The translations under genes were made by a program, and so were the position numbers. Positions 17,983-26,618 of a DNA stretch of 64,000 bases are shown one piece after another. The notes under the pieces were generated by a model. That model worked only from the letters and a program-made list of their open reading frames with translations, was not told where the DNA came from and made no database searches. Origin of the DNA: Streptomyces sp. V1I1. GTDB taxonomy: Bacteria; Actinomycetota; Actinomycetes; Streptomycetales; Streptomycetaceae. Each line of letters starts with the position of its first letter. Positions within the stretch are counted from its first letter, which is position 1. The stretch is taken from positions 248,001 to 312,000 of the forward strand of contig NZ_JAUSZH010000001.1 in NCBI RefSeq assembly GCF_030817355.1, given 5' to 3'.

Positions 17983-18380
17983 TCACGACTTCCGCTCCCC
18001 CTCGTTGTCGAGGGCGCCGACGGTGGGCAGCAAGAACTCCAAGGGCTCCCAGTCCTCGAGCTCGTACAACTCCAGCAGGTCCACGCCGAACTCGGCGCCT
18101 TCTGAGTGGTCGTTGAGCTCCAGGTCCTTGTCGGGAAGAGCGCAGGCATAGCCTCCTGGAAGTCGACGGCCGCGTCGAGGTCGACGTACGCGACGAAGAC
18201 GCCGGTGTCGGTGCGCTCCAGGACGTACAGCCGCCGGACGGGGGCTTCTTCGGGGCCGACGTCCGCGCGGCGTACCCAGGTCTGGCGGGTGGCAGCGATG
18301 ACGGCCGGGTCGCCGGCGTCGGCCAGCTCGGTGATCCGCTGGTAGGCCTCGGCGCGGGTGATCCTGCGCGACGAACCCAT
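17983..18380 (-). pseudogene. Hypothetical protein, frameshifted
   Basis: The first ~77 residues from the ATG at 18380 (MGSSRRITRAEAYQRITELA ... YVDLDAAVDFQEA) and the last ~50 (LPDKDLELNDHSEGAEFGVD ... ALDNEGERKS) look coding but lie in two frames; the switch is near 18150. The joined product would be ~130 residues, acidic at the C-terminus, with no recognised family. It lies 200 bases upstream of the WhiB-like remnant on the same strand. A plus-strand frame at 18358-18609 partly overlaps it and is less convincing. Confidence 0.45.
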
Positions 18381-18672
18381 CGAAGCCGTGTACTGCTACC
18401 GCTCCCTGGACGGCAGCGGATTCCTGTGCAATGAGGACTGGGACACCTCCCCCGCGCGCGTCGGTGCCGCCGAACCGGCACTGCGCGCTGAGGTCGACGA
18501 GCACCTCCAGGAGGTGACCGGGCCAGCGGGAGCCGAGCACCTGCTCACCCCCTTGGGCTATCTCGGAGAGTCGTCACAGAGCGAGCGAGACGCCCTATGC
18601 CACCAGTGAGTGAGACCAGCCGGGCCAGAACCCATCCGGGAGTCACGCGCAGGACGGCGTCAGGGGGTTCCC

Positions 18673-18900
18673 ATGCCGGATGAGCCTCTCCAACTGCCCA
18701 CCTGTGCCAGGCCCTCACATCGGCTCCTGCAGGCGGCCCAGTGGGTGCCGGCGCTGGTGGCGCTGCTGACCGCCGCCGCAATCCTGGCCTTGATCGCAAT
18801 GGGCAACACGGAGCCAATCCAAGCCGTCGCCGCTTTCGGCGCCGCAACGGCTGTTGGCGGTGCAGCAACGACCGTGACCGTCACCATCGTCCGCCGTTGA
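18673..18900 (+). CDS. Small two-span membrane protein
   Basis: A 75-residue protein from the ATG at 18673 with AGGGGG six bases before it. After a short hydrophilic start (MPDEPLQLPTCARPSHR) there are two hydrophobic segments (WVPALVALLTAAAILALIAM and a second Ala/Val/Thr-rich one), ending with Arg-Arg. The second segment is Ala/Gly/Val-rich, as in small streptomycete membrane proteins of unknown role. No partner is evident: the following DNA is an IS21-type remnant. Confidence 0.65.
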   Translation: MPDEPLQLPTCARPSHRLLQAAQWVPALVALLTAAAILALIAMGNTEPIQAVAAFGAATAVGGAATTVTVTIVRR

Positions 18901-18956
18901 GATCCTGGGGTGGAGGCTGCCCACTCCACCCCACTCCCCCGCAGTGCAAGGCCACC

Positions 18957-19130
18957 GCGGTGGCCACCAACTCGCCGTTCGCCGAGTGGGACAAGATCTT
19001 CGACGACCCGAGGCTCTGCGCGGCCTTCGCCGACCGAATCGCCTTCCGCTGCACGCTGATCCAGACCCGGACTGAGTCCTATCGGTTCCAGGCCACCGAA
19101 GCCGAGCGCAAGGCCCACACGGCATCCTCC
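18957..19130 (+). pseudogene. IS21-family helper ATPase (IstB) C-terminal fragment
   Basis: The plus-strand frame reads VATNSPFAEWDKIFDDPRLC, AAFADRIAFRCTLIQTRTES and YRFQATEAERKA. This is the conserved end of IstB, the ATPase that works with the IS21 transposase (SN.PF.EW ... DR..F....I.T.TESYR). Only this end is present; the Walker motifs and the transposase are missing. It marks an old IS21 insertion or recombination junction between the small membrane gene and the DUF2867 gene. Confidence 0.7.
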
Positions 19131-19207
19131 CCCGAACCTGCACCTAGCCTCAACGTAACGCAGGGTGATCGGGAACGGTTCAGGCGCGCGCCGTCCCGAT
19201 TTCCTGC

Positions 19208-20272
19208 TCAGCTCTCCGTGTTGGGCTCTGTCATTGTGGCTACTTTTGTTGCAGCCTCGTGCAGGAGGCCCGGGGCCAGGCGGCGGTGGATGGCGGAGAG
19301 CGGGTGCCAGATGAGGCGGCCGAGGGATTTGTCGTAGTGCAGGTAGGTGGCCAGGGAGACCTGCCCTTCGGCGGTGTGGACTACGAGGTTGCAGCTCAGG
19401 AACCCGGAGGCGGTTTCGAGACGGATCCAGCTGTCGCCGCGTGCGGCGATGCGCCAGCCGGCCACCGTGTGCGGGGAACGGCCTGGGCTGAGGCGGAGAC
19501 CTAGAAACCCGCGCCAGATCAGCTTTTCGGCGGCGCTGGGGACGTCGCCGAACATCGCCCGGGCCCACTGCTCCGGGGTCGCGTCGAGGCCGGTTTCGAG
19601 GATGAACAAGTCGACGTAGTCGATGTCAGGCAGCGAGCTGAGGGCGAGGACGGACGCCGAGACGTTGTACGTCCCCACGGCGCCGTGGACCGTGGCCGAG
19701 CCGTTGCGGTTCTGCCACGCGCGTTCCCACTGGCGGGTCAGCGCCGGGTAGACGACGCGATGCCGGAACGGGGCGATGGCGGCCATGTACAGGCGTCCGA
19801 GCAGGCCGTTGGGCTTGACGAGGACGGCCATGCGCAGCTCGTGCCCGCCGGTGGCGGCCGGGGCCCAGCCGAGGTGCATGACCGCGTGGACGGTCTTGTT
19901 CGCCAGCTCGCGGGCGCACTCGTTGCCGAGCTCGTACACCGAGGTGAACGGGGAGTCCCCGGCGACCGAGCCGCCGGCGGTCTCGCGGAGATCGCGTGGC
20001 AGACGGTCGCGCAGGGGCGCTACGCGCGCCGCCCTGGGCTCGTCCCATCCGAAGAGGGCGCCAAGCTTCCAGAGCAGCGCGAACAGGAACCGTACCGGCC
20101 AGGAGCCAGTCCCCGGTCCGCCGGCCGCCTGCATCGCGGCGAGCATCACCGGGAAGTCGTCCGGTCCGGCTCCGGGCGCGCGGAAGGCCCACACGTCCTC
20201 CAGCCGGAAGTCGGGGGTGAGCTCGTGGATCCGCCACGGCTGATCGGTGTGGGCTGTGCCAGGGAGCCTCAT
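19208..20272 (-). CDS. DUF2867 domain protein
   Basis: A 354-residue protein. Residues 1-190 match DUF2867, a START/polyketide-cyclase-like fold (HELTPDFRLEDVWAFRAPGA, DSPFTSVYELGNECARELAN, AVLVKPNGLLGRLYMAAIAP, FRHRVVYPAL). The second half (ALSSLPDIDYVDLFILETGL, ATPEQWARAMFGDVP, SWIRLETASGFLSCNLVVHT) looks like a second such domain. Binding of a lipid or hydrophobic ligand is inferred from the fold. Start at the ATG at 20272; a GTG two codons upstream is also possible. It diverges from a TetR gene across two operators, so it is very probably the regulated target. Confidence 0.8.
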   Translation of the reverse strand: MRLPGTAHTDQPWRIHELTPDFRLEDVWAFRAPGAGPDDFPVMLAAMQAAGGPGTGSWPVRFLFALLWKLGALFGWDEPRAARVAPLRDRLPRDLRETAGGSVAGDSPFTSVYELGNECARELANKTVHAVMHLGWAPAATGGHELRMAVLVKPNGLLGRLYMAAIAPFRHRVVYPALTRQWERAWQNRNGSATVHGAVGTYNVSASVLALSSLPDIDYVDLFILETGLDATPEQWARAMFGDVPSAAEKLIWRGFLGLRLSPGRSPHTVAGWRIAARGDSWIRLETASGFLSCNLVVHTAEGQVSLATYLHYDKSLGRLIWHPLSAIHRRLAPGLLHEAATKVATMTEPNTES

Positions 20273-20300
20273 TGCCACTGCAGCCTTCCCTACCTCGAGA

Positions 20301-20351
20301 TATACGCTGACGTATAAGGCGAGGCTAGCGCGCGTTATACGCTGGCGTATA
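20301..20351. promoter_or_regulatory. Two TetR-type operators in divergent promoter
   Basis: Two near-identical 16-bp dyads: TATACGCTGACGTATA at 20301-20316 and TATACGCTGGCGTATA at 20336-20351. Each is TATACG-N4-CGTATA. Their centres are 35 bp apart, and they lie between the DUF2867 start (20272) and the TetR start (20378). This is the expected position for autoregulation and repression of both genes. Confidence 0.8.
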
Positions 20352-20377
20352 TATGACCGAGAAGTGAGGTGACGCAC

Positions 20378-20953
20378 ATGGTGGGCGCGGTTCGCACCCC
20401 GCGTGAGCGATGGGTCGAGGAGGGGCTGCGGGCGCTGGCCGCCGGCGGCCCGGACGCCGTTCGCGTGGAGGCGCTGGCGAAGCGGCTGGGCGTCACCAAG
20501 GGCGGCTTCTACGGCTACTTCGCCGACCGTGACGCGCTGCTCGGGGCGATGCTGGACAGCTGGGAGCGGGAGAGCACCGACGAGGTGATCGATCGCGTCG
20601 AGCGTGAGGGCGGCGACCCGAAGACCAAGATCCATCGCGCGGGCGTGCTCACCTTCTCCAGCGACCGCCTGCTCCCCATCGACCTCGCGATCCGCGACTG
20701 GGCCCGCCGCGACGAGGCGGTCGCCGCACGGTTGCGCCGGGTGGACAACCGGCGCATGGCGCTGCTGCGCGAGATGATCGGCACCTTCTGCGCCGATCCC
20801 GACGAGGTCGAGGCCCGCAGCCTGCTCGCCTTCTGCGTGGCGATCGGCGCGCACTTCCTCGTCGCCGACCACGACGGCCGCTCCCGGGCCCAGGTCCTCG
20901 CCCGCGCTGGCGATCTACTGCTCGACCGCCCTAGCGGTGGCGGTACCAGTTGA
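20378..20953 (+). CDS. TetR-family repressor of the DUF2867 gene
   Basis: A 191-residue TetR protein. The helix-turn-helix (residues ~20-50) reads ALAKRLGVTKGGFYGYFADR, a textbook TetR recognition region. The C-terminal domain is helical with WARRDEAVAARLRRVDNRRM and a ligand-pocket-like region ending LLDRPSGGG. Start: ATG at 20378, because GAGGTG lies six bases upstream; a GTG at 20369 is an alternative. It faces the DUF2867 gene over a 105-bp gap with two operators. The ligand is unknown; a hydrophobic small molecule would suit the DUF2867 target. Confidence 0.9.
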   Translation: MVGAVRTPRERWVEEGLRALAAGGPDAVRVEALAKRLGVTKGGFYGYFADRDALLGAMLDSWERESTDEVIDRVEREGGDPKTKIHRAGVLTFSSDRLLPIDLAIRDWARRDEAVAARLRRVDNRRMALLREMIGTFCADPDEVEARSLLAFCVAIGAHFLVADHDGRSRAQVLARAGDLLLDRPSGGGTS

Positions 20954-21060
20954 GGGTCGCGGCCACGGCCTCGGCGTGCGGGGCGGCCTCGACCGGCCCG
21001 AAATCCTTGCGTAGGACGGAATCGTCGGGCGATGAACGAGCGGTCGGCTTACGGCGGTTC
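20941..21060 (-). pseudogene. C-terminal fragment of an unidentified enzyme
   Basis: The minus frame ending at 20931-20941 reads SSPDDSVLRKDFGPVEAAPH and EAVAATLNWYRHR. The periodic, well-behaved sequence and ending resemble the C-terminus of NAD-dependent epimerase-type or related oxidoreductases, but this is not certain. Upstream it meets DNA without similarity, so it is a truncated remnant convergent to the TetR gene. Confidence 0.3.
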
Positions 21061-21109
21061 GGTCTCTTCCAGATCCTGCTCGACGGCTGGGCCGATAGGC
21101 GACGGAAGT

Positions 21110-21391
21110 ACAACGGCATTCTATCCGCACTACTGTGACCTGCAAGATCTCGCCCGCCTGGCCGAGAGCGGCGAACCGCACGAGCGGTATCAACTGAGCC
21201 TGGGTGACACCTTCGACCACATGCAGGTCGACGCCGAGATGACCAACCGCGCGATCCTGTTCAGCTTCCGCTCCCGAGACGAGAATGCGCATTGGCGCGA
21301 AGCACAGGTAGACAAGGGAGAGTTCCGCACCGTCTGGAGACAGGCCGCAGCCCGCATCGAGGCGATCCTTGCCCAGGCCAACGAGTCCTGA
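21110..21391 (+). pseudogene. Fragment of an unidentified soluble protein
   Basis: A plus-strand frame with good protein character from ~21113 (FYPHYCDLQDLARLAESGEP) through SLGDTFDHMQVDAEMTNRAI and SFRSRDENAHWREAQVDKGE to AAARIEAILAQANES, stop at 21391. The N-terminal part of the open frame (21032-21110) is low complexity and probably unrelated. No family is recognised. It sits just upstream of the IS30 element and may be a truncated gene. Confidence 0.35.
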
Positions 21392-21480
21392 CTCGTCGCC
21401 CAGACAAGCGCTGATGTTGAACCTGGCTGCACGAATCACGCCGATCAGTCGGCAGCCTGAAGCCCCTCGCTGACCACTTG

Positions 21481-22779
21481 GGTTCTAGCGGTCGTCGCAA
21501 CGCCTCAGCTCAGGGGATGCGATGGACTTCGAGATCCGTGGGGATCGCAAGCCGCAGGGGCCCAGGAAGCTCCGTGGTGAGCGGGCGGAATACTTCCGGC
21601 TCGTGCAACAGGGCTACAGCAACAAAGAAGCATCCCGGCTTGTCGGCGTGCATGAGCGGACCGGTCGCGAGTGGCGTCATGGCCGGACGGATCCGCAGAG
21701 GCTTCGGGCGCCCGCTCACATCGAGCGGGCGCCCGTTGCCGCACCGTCCCGGTACTTGAGCGAGACCGAGCGCATCCACATCGCCGACCGCTTGCGGGAG
21801 AAGGCCACCGTCCGGGCGATCGCCGCCGAACTGGGCCGCAGCCCGTCCACCGTCAGCCGGGAGATCCACCGCAACCGCAGTCCCGGCCGAGGCAGCCAGT
21901 GGCACTACCGCCCACACGCCGCCCAGGCCCGCGCGGATGCCCGCCGGCCCCGCCCCAAGCCCGGCAAGATCGGTCGGAACACCGCACTGCGGGACTTCAT
22001 CCAGGACGGCCTGGACCTGAAGTGGAGCCCGGAACAGATCTGCGAGAGTCTGCGCCGGACCTTCCCCGACCAGCCGGAGATGCACGTGGTGCACGAGACG
22101 ATCTACCAGGCCCTGTACGTTCAGGGCCGCGGAGAACTGCGCCGCGAGCTGGCCCGGGCCCTTCGCTCGGGCCGCGCCCGCCGCCGCCCGCAGCGCCAGG
22201 CGGCCTGTCGTCAGCCGCGCTTCACGCATCCGATGGTCATGATCAGCGAACGCCCGGCAGAGGCGGAGGACCGGGCGGTGCCCGGCCACTGGGAAGGGGA
22301 CCTGATCATCGGGATGGACAACCGCTCAGCGATCGGCACCCTCGTCGAACGGGCGACCCGCTACGTGATGCTGGTGCACCTGCCTGACGGCCGCAGCGCA
22401 GCGCACATGCGCGACGCGCTGGTGGAGACCGTGAAGACCCTGCCGTCGCATCTGACACGCTCGCTGACCTGGGACCAGGGATCGGAGATGGCCGCCCACC
22501 ATGCCTTCAGCGTCGCCACCGACATCCCGGTCTACTTCTGCGACCCCGCCAGTCCCTGGCAGCGCGGCTCGAACGAGAACACAAACGGCCTGCTGCGGCA
22601 GTACTTCCCCAAGGGAACCGACCTGTCCGTCCACACCCGCGAGCAACTGGCCGCTGTCGCCGCCGAACTCAACGGCCGCCCACGCAAAACGCTCGGCTGG
22701 GAAACCCCAGCCGAGCGCCTGCATAAACTGCTCGCCGCCTGACACAACCGATCACGTGTTGCGACGATCCCTAGAAACC
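21481..22779 (+). mobile_element. IS30-family insertion sequence
   Basis: Imperfect inverted repeats flank one transposase gene: GGTTCTAGCGGTCGTCGCAA at 21481-21500 and, reversed, GGTTTCTAGGGATCGTCGCA at 22779-22760. The element is ~1.3 kb, the usual IS30 size. A target duplication is not obvious. The region 22780-23139 beyond it shows no gene. Confidence 0.8.
21522..22742 (+). CDS. IS30-family transposase
   Basis: A 406-residue complete transposase. The N-terminal half has helix-turn-helix segments (YSNKEASRLVGVHERTGREW; DRLREKATVRAIAAELGRSP with STVSREIHRN). The C-terminal DDE core shows GHWEGDLIIGMDNRSAIGTL (first Asp), SLTWDQGSEMAAH (second Asp) and DPASPWQRGSNENTNGLLRQ (Glu), the characteristic IS30 ending W.RG.NEN.NGL.R.Y.P. 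No disruption is seen, so the element is potentially active. Confidence 0.93.
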   Translation: MDFEIRGDRKPQGPRKLRGERAEYFRLVQQGYSNKEASRLVGVHERTGREWRHGRTDPQRLRAPAHIERAPVAAPSRYLSETERIHIADRLREKATVRAIAAELGRSPSTVSREIHRNRSPGRGSQWHYRPHAAQARADARRPRPKPGKIGRNTALRDFIQDGLDLKWSPEQICESLRRTFPDQPEMHVVHETIYQALYVQGRGELRRELARALRSGRARRRPQRQAACRQPRFTHPMVMISERPAEAEDRAVPGHWEGDLIIGMDNRSAIGTLVERATRYVMLVHLPDGRSAAHMRDALVETVKTLPSHLTRSLTWDQGSEMAAHHAFSVATDIPVYFCDPASPWQRGSNENTNGLLRQYFPKGTDLSVHTREQLAAVAAELNGRPRKTLGWETPAERLHKLLAA

Positions 22780-23147
22780 GCCACCATCAAGTGGCGGTCG
22801 GTCTAATCCACGGGGCCGCCGACGACCGCCCCTGCAGAGAGCCATCCACCGTCTGCTCGATCATCGAGGACGCCTGAGGCGAGGTAGAAACCCCCGCTCG
22901 GGCCGGGCCCTTCCAAACGCGCCTGTCAGGGACACAGGCCAGCAGGGCCCGGGACCGCCAACTTACTCGCTTCCCACCGCATCGTTACCGCAGCCACTCC
23001 CGGGCCCCACCCGGCACCGCCGGATGTCACCCGATGGGGGTGGCTCCCATTTCCGTTGCCGATCATGAACCTGTGTCGATGTCCGTGGTCTTCACGGATG
23101 GAGCAACGTGGCTCTCGTTCCCGTTGCCCGGGTGGCTTCCGTTCACC

Positions 23148-23205
23148 GGTTCAGGCACAGATTCCGTGAAGTCGATCGTGCTGCCGTGCGCCGGTGACGC
23201 TCCGT
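23148..23205 (+). repeat. Left inverted repeat of ISL3 transposon
   Basis: 58 bp, matching the right end at 56 of 58 positions. Its outer side abuts CGTTCACC (23140-23147). Confidence 0.92.
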
Positions 23206-23337
23206 CGCATGCGGCGTCATCCTTCGGCTGTGTGAGAACTTGCTGGAGCTGATGTTCCCGCACCTGGTTACGGTGCTGGTGGAACACGTGGTGGTGGAGA
23301 GCGGCGTGCTACGGATCGCGGCGAGCACGACGGGACA

Positions 23338-24885
23338 GTGGCCGTCTGTCCGGGGTGCGGTTCGGCGTCGACTCGGGTGCACAGCCGCTATGGGCGCAGG
23401 ATCGCCGATGCGCCGGTCGGCGCCCGGCCGGTGCTCATCGATTTGTCGGTGCGCCGGCCGTTCTGCGACAACGGCGGCTGTGCACGGGTGACGTTCGCCG
23501 AGCAGGTGGACGGGCTGACCAGCCGCTACGGTCGGCGAACGCCCGTCCTGCAGCGGGTGATCGGCGCACTCGGTGTCGTCCTGGCCGCTCGCGCCGTGGC
23601 CCGTCTGACGCTGCTGCTGGGCATTGTGGTCAGCCGGATGACCGTGCTGCGCGTGGTGATGGCGCTGCCGGAGCCGGCCTGGGCGGTGCCGCGGGTGCTG
23701 GGGGTGGACGAGTTCGCCACCCGGAAGGGCCGCCGGTACGGCACCATCCTGATCGACTGCGAGATCCGCCAGCCCCTGGACCTGCTGCCCGATCGCGAGG
23801 CCGGGACCCTGGCCGCCTGGCTGCGCGAGCACCCCGGCGTCGAGATCGTCTGCCGTGACCGTGCGGCGTTCTTCGCCGAGGGCGCTCGCGCTGGCGCCTC
23901 GCAGGCCCAGCACTGCGCGGACAAATGGCATGTGTGGCACAACCTCGGCGAAGCCGTCGAACGCCTCGTCTCCCGCCACCGCGCTCTCCTGCGTGACCTC
24001 GTCGAGCCCGAACCGGTGCCCGAGTCACAACCGGAGCCCGAGCCGGCCCCGGTCAGGGAGAAGCCGCCCGAGCCCTACCCGCCGGGGAAGTTCCTCGACC
24101 GGCTCCGTGACACCCACGCCGCGGTCCGCGCCCAGGTCGAGCAGGGCCTGAGCCTGCGCGAAGTCGCCCGTCGACTCGGGCTGGGCCGCAACACCGTGCG
24201 CAAGTACGCCCGCGCCGCCACCCCGGAGGCGATGCTGCACGGCCAGTGGCAAGACCGGACCAGCAAGCTCGACCCATACCGGCCCTACCTGGAGCAACGC
24301 ATCACCGAGGGCTGCACGAACCTGTCCCGGCTCCACCGCGAGATCCAGGAACGCGGCGCCCGATGCAGTAACAGCACCCTGCGCGACTACGTCCACCCGT
24401 TGCGTCCCAGACGCCGACCCGCCTCCGGCCGGCCGCCGATGGCCCGGCCGCCCTCGCCCCGCGAGGCCACCCGCTGGATCATGAGCCATCCCGACCACCT
24501 GCGCACGGATGACCAATTGCAGCTCAAGGCGCTGCTGGCCCGCTCGCCCGAGCTCACGGCCGCCACCGGCCACGTCCGCACCTTCGCGACCATCATGAGC
24601 AACCGCGAAGGCGACCGGCTGCGCGGGTGGATCGCCAACGTCTGCGCCGACGAGCAGTGCGGCCTGACCTCCTTCGCCGCCGGACTGATCCCCGACCTCG
24701 ACGCAGTCATCTACGGGCTGAGCACGGAGTGGAGCTCCGGCCCGGTCGAGGGCAGAGTCAATGATCTCAAGGCTCTCAAAAGGGCCTTATTCGGGCGGTC
24801 CGGGCTCCCGCTCCTCCGCAAGAAGGTTCTGCTCATCGCCGCCAGCCGCAGAGCGAAATCCGCATCCGAGCCGAAACATCCTTGA
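23338..24885 (+). CDS. ISL3-family transposase, N-terminus in another frame
   Basis: 515 residues from the GTG at 23338. An N-terminal zinc-ribbon (AVCPGCGSASTRVHSRYGRR; RRPFCDNGGCARVTF), helix-turn-helix, then the ISL3 DDE core: VLGVDEFATRKGRRYGTILI (first Asp), EIVCRDRAAFFAEGARAG (second Asp), and the late STEWSSGPVEGRVNDLKALK (Glu). A central insertion (residues ~225-330) holds an extra helix-turn-helix (SLREVARRLGLGRNTVRKYA), as in the longer ISL3 subgroup. The usual ~33 N-terminal residues (LELMFPHLVTVLVEHVVVES) lie upstream from 23240 in a different frame; one extra G in the GGG at ~23333 would join them. Confidence 0.88.
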   Translation: MAVCPGCGSASTRVHSRYGRRIADAPVGARPVLIDLSVRRPFCDNGGCARVTFAEQVDGLTSRYGRRTPVLQRVIGALGVVLAARAVARLTLLLGIVVSRMTVLRVVMALPEPAWAVPRVLGVDEFATRKGRRYGTILIDCEIRQPLDLLPDREAGTLAAWLREHPGVEIVCRDRAAFFAEGARAGASQAQHCADKWHVWHNLGEAVERLVSRHRALLRDLVEPEPVPESQPEPEPAPVREKPPEPYPPGKFLDRLRDTHAAVRAQVEQGLSLREVARRLGLGRNTVRKYARAATPEAMLHGQWQDRTSKLDPYRPYLEQRITEGCTNLSRLHREIQERGARCSNSTLRDYVHPLRPRRRPASGRPPMARPPSPREATRWIMSHPDHLRTDDQLQLKALLARSPELTAATGHVRTFATIMSNREGDRLRGWIANVCADEQCGLTSFAAGLIPDLDAVIYGLSTEWSSGPVEGRVNDLKALKRALFGRSGLPLLRKKVLLIAASRRAKSASEPKHP

Positions 24886-24992
24886 CCGCCAGCTCACAGC
24901 CCCACGGCTGGAGCCTCGGCCGCGCGGGGCGTCTGGCTCCGGCAGGAATGGCCGAGCTCCGAACCGAGCCCGAAGTGGTGGCGGAAGTGGTG

Positions 24993-25523
24993 TCAGGGCT
25001 TCAAGAGTCCGCCCACCCACCAGTCGTGCGGTTGGCCATCGTTGGCGATGCTGCGGTTGCGGAGGGTTCCCTCAAGGGCGAAGCCGAGTTTCTCGGCAAG
25101 TGCGCGCGAGGCCGTGTTCCCGACCATCGCCCACCACTCGATGCGGTGTGCCTCAAGCGCGGTGAAGCCCCACTCACATAGCGCCCGCGCGGCCTCTGTC
25201 GAGTACCCGCAGCCCCGCTGCTCTTTGGCGGCCCAGTAGCCGAGTTCGTAGACACCCCGGCCGCGTGCGGACAAGCAGCAGGAACCGACCAAGGCGTCGT
25301 TGTCCTTGCGGAACGCGCCAAGGATGTGATCGTGGTCCGTCGCCCAGCCCTTGGCGACAACCTCCTTGACGTACTTCTCTGCGTCCTCGCGCCGGTACGG
25401 CGACGGCACCGGCGTGTAGTACTGAATGTCCGCATCTTGGCAGGCTTCGTACACCGCATCCGCGTCGGAGGAAGTGAAGGACCGCAGCAGCAGGCGGGGG
25501 GTCTCGAGCGTCACCGGATCCAT
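24993..25523 (-). CDS. GNAT-family N-acetyltransferase (RimJ/RimL type), transposon passenger
   Basis: A 176-residue acetyltransferase starting at the ATG at 25523 (MDPVTLETPRLLLRSFTSSD). The acetyl-CoA motif A is GYWAAKEQRGCGYSTEAARA, matching the Q/RxxGxG/A pattern. The C-terminal strand pair reads HRIEWWAMVGNTASRALAEK with LGFALEGTLRN. It transfers acetyl groups from acetyl-CoA to an amine, in this subgroup often a protein N-terminus or a small molecule. It is convergent with the transposase (108-bp gap) and lies inside the ISL3 inverted repeats. Its substrate is not predictable from sequence. Confidence 0.9.
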   Translation of the reverse strand: MDPVTLETPRLLLRSFTSSDADAVYEACQDADIQYYTPVPSPYRREDAEKYVKEVVAKGWATDHDHILGAFRKDNDALVGSCCLSARGRGVYELGYWAAKEQRGCGYSTEAARALCEWGFTALEAHRIEWWAMVGNTASRALAEKLGFALEGTLRNRSIANDGQPHDWWVGGLLKP

Positions 25524-25686
25524 AGCGGAAGTATTGCCAGTGTCGGCGAGCGTGACCAACGGATTTATCTCCCGACCGGGTGTGACCAACGACGGTCCGC
25601 GGCCGGGTCTCCACCTGCACACGCTCGGATGGCCATGTCCTGTTATCCGATTGCCGCGCCTGGCCGTGCGGGAGGACTATGCGGGA

Positions 25687-26550
25687 ATGCGCTTCTCCAT
25701 CAACATCCCGAACTTCGGGGACTTCGCCGATCCCAGGACGGTGGCGACCGTCGCCGCAGCGGCGGAACAGGCGGGCTGGGATGGGCTGTTCGTCTGGGAC
25801 CACGTTGTGCACAGACGGCACCAGCGGCCGTTCGGGGATCCTTGGATGTTGCTGACGGCCGCAGCGCTGGCGACGTCGCGGATCAGGCTGGGCACGCTGG
25901 TCACCCCCGTCGCCCGGCGGCGTCCGCAGCAACTCGCCCGCCAAGTAGCCACCTTGGACACCCTCAGCGGCGGCAGGGTCATCTTCGGGGCGGGTCTGGG
26001 CGGTCCAATCGAGGACGAGTACGGCAGCTTCGGCGACACAACCGACCTCCTCGTACTCGCCCAACGCCTCGACGAGGGACTGCACTTGCTGCAACGCTAC
26101 TGGTCGGGCGAGCCCGTAAACCACGACGGACAGCACTACCAGGTACGAGACGTGACCTTGCTGCCCGCCACCGTGCAACACCCCCGACCGCCGGTCTGGA
26201 TTGCCGGATTCTGGCCGAACCGCCCGCCGATGCGCCGCGCCGCCCGCTGGGACGGCGCGGTCCCCTTGTTCGCTTCCGCCAGGCACGGCCACGTTCCGCC
26301 CGTCGACCAGGTCCGCGACCTGATCGCATACCTTCACCAGCACCGCGACGACCAGAAGGACAGTCCCTTCGAGATCGTCCTCGGCGGCGCGACTGCCGGC
26401 GAGGGCGCGAAGGCGCGCGACTTGATCGGGCCATTGCTGGACGCCGGCGCCACCTGGTGGGACGAACGGCAGCTCCAGGGCAGCGATGAACTCGACCAGC
26501 TCACGCCGGTGCTGCGCCGCATTGAGCAGGGGCCGCCGGCCCTTTACTAA
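25687..26550 (+). CDS. LLM-class flavin/F420-dependent oxidoreductase, transposon passenger
   Basis: A 287-residue TIM-barrel of the luciferase-like monooxygenase family. Typical segments: MRFSINIPNFGDFADPRTVA, AEQAGWDGLFVWDHV, ALATSRIRLGTLVTPVARRR, PQQLARQVATLDTLSGGRVI, FGAGLGG, and late HPRPPVWIAGFWPN. In actinobacteria most of these use F420 or FMN to reduce or oxidise small organic molecules. It diverges from the GNAT gene over 163 bp, which should hold both promoters. It ends ten bases before the right inverted repeat of the transposon. Confidence 0.9.
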   Translation: MRFSINIPNFGDFADPRTVATVAAAAEQAGWDGLFVWDHVVHRRHQRPFGDPWMLLTAAALATSRIRLGTLVTPVARRRPQQLARQVATLDTLSGGRVIFGAGLGGPIEDEYGSFGDTTDLLVLAQRLDEGLHLLQRYWSGEPVNHDGQHYQVRDVTLLPATVQHPRPPVWIAGFWPNRPPMRRAARWDGAVPLFASARHGHVPPVDQVRDLIAYLHQHRDDQKDSPFEIVLGGATAGEGAKARDLIGPLLDAGATWWDERQLQGSDELDQLTPVLRRIEQGPPALY

Positions 26551-26560
26551 CAAGGGCCTT

Positions 26561-26618
26561 ACGGAGCGTCACCGGGGCACGGCAACACGATCGACTTCAC
26601 GGAATCTGTGCCTGAACC
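26561..26618 (-). repeat. Right inverted repeat of ISL3 transposon
   Basis: 58 bp, the reverse complement of the left end with two mismatches. Outer flank CGTTCACC (26619-26626) completes the 8-bp target duplication. Confidence 0.92.

Larger units (their letters stand above)
23148..26618. mobile_element. ISL3-family transposon with two passenger genes
   Basis: A 3471-bp unit bounded by 58-bp inverted repeats (23148-23205 and 26561-26618) that differ at only two positions; both start GGTTCAGGCACAGATTCCGT. It is flanked by an exact 8-bp direct repeat CGTTCACC at 23140-23147 and 26619-26626, the target duplication length known for ISL3. Inside are the transposase, a GNAT acetyltransferase on the minus strand and an LLM-class oxidoreductase on the plus strand. 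The right repeat begins ten bases after the oxidoreductase stop, so the cargo lies within the transposing unit. Confidence 0.92.

Noticed and set aside
17066..18481. A 471-residue minus frame
   Set aside because: It threads through several unrelated genes in the wrong frame; Arg/Pro/Thr-rich low complexity.
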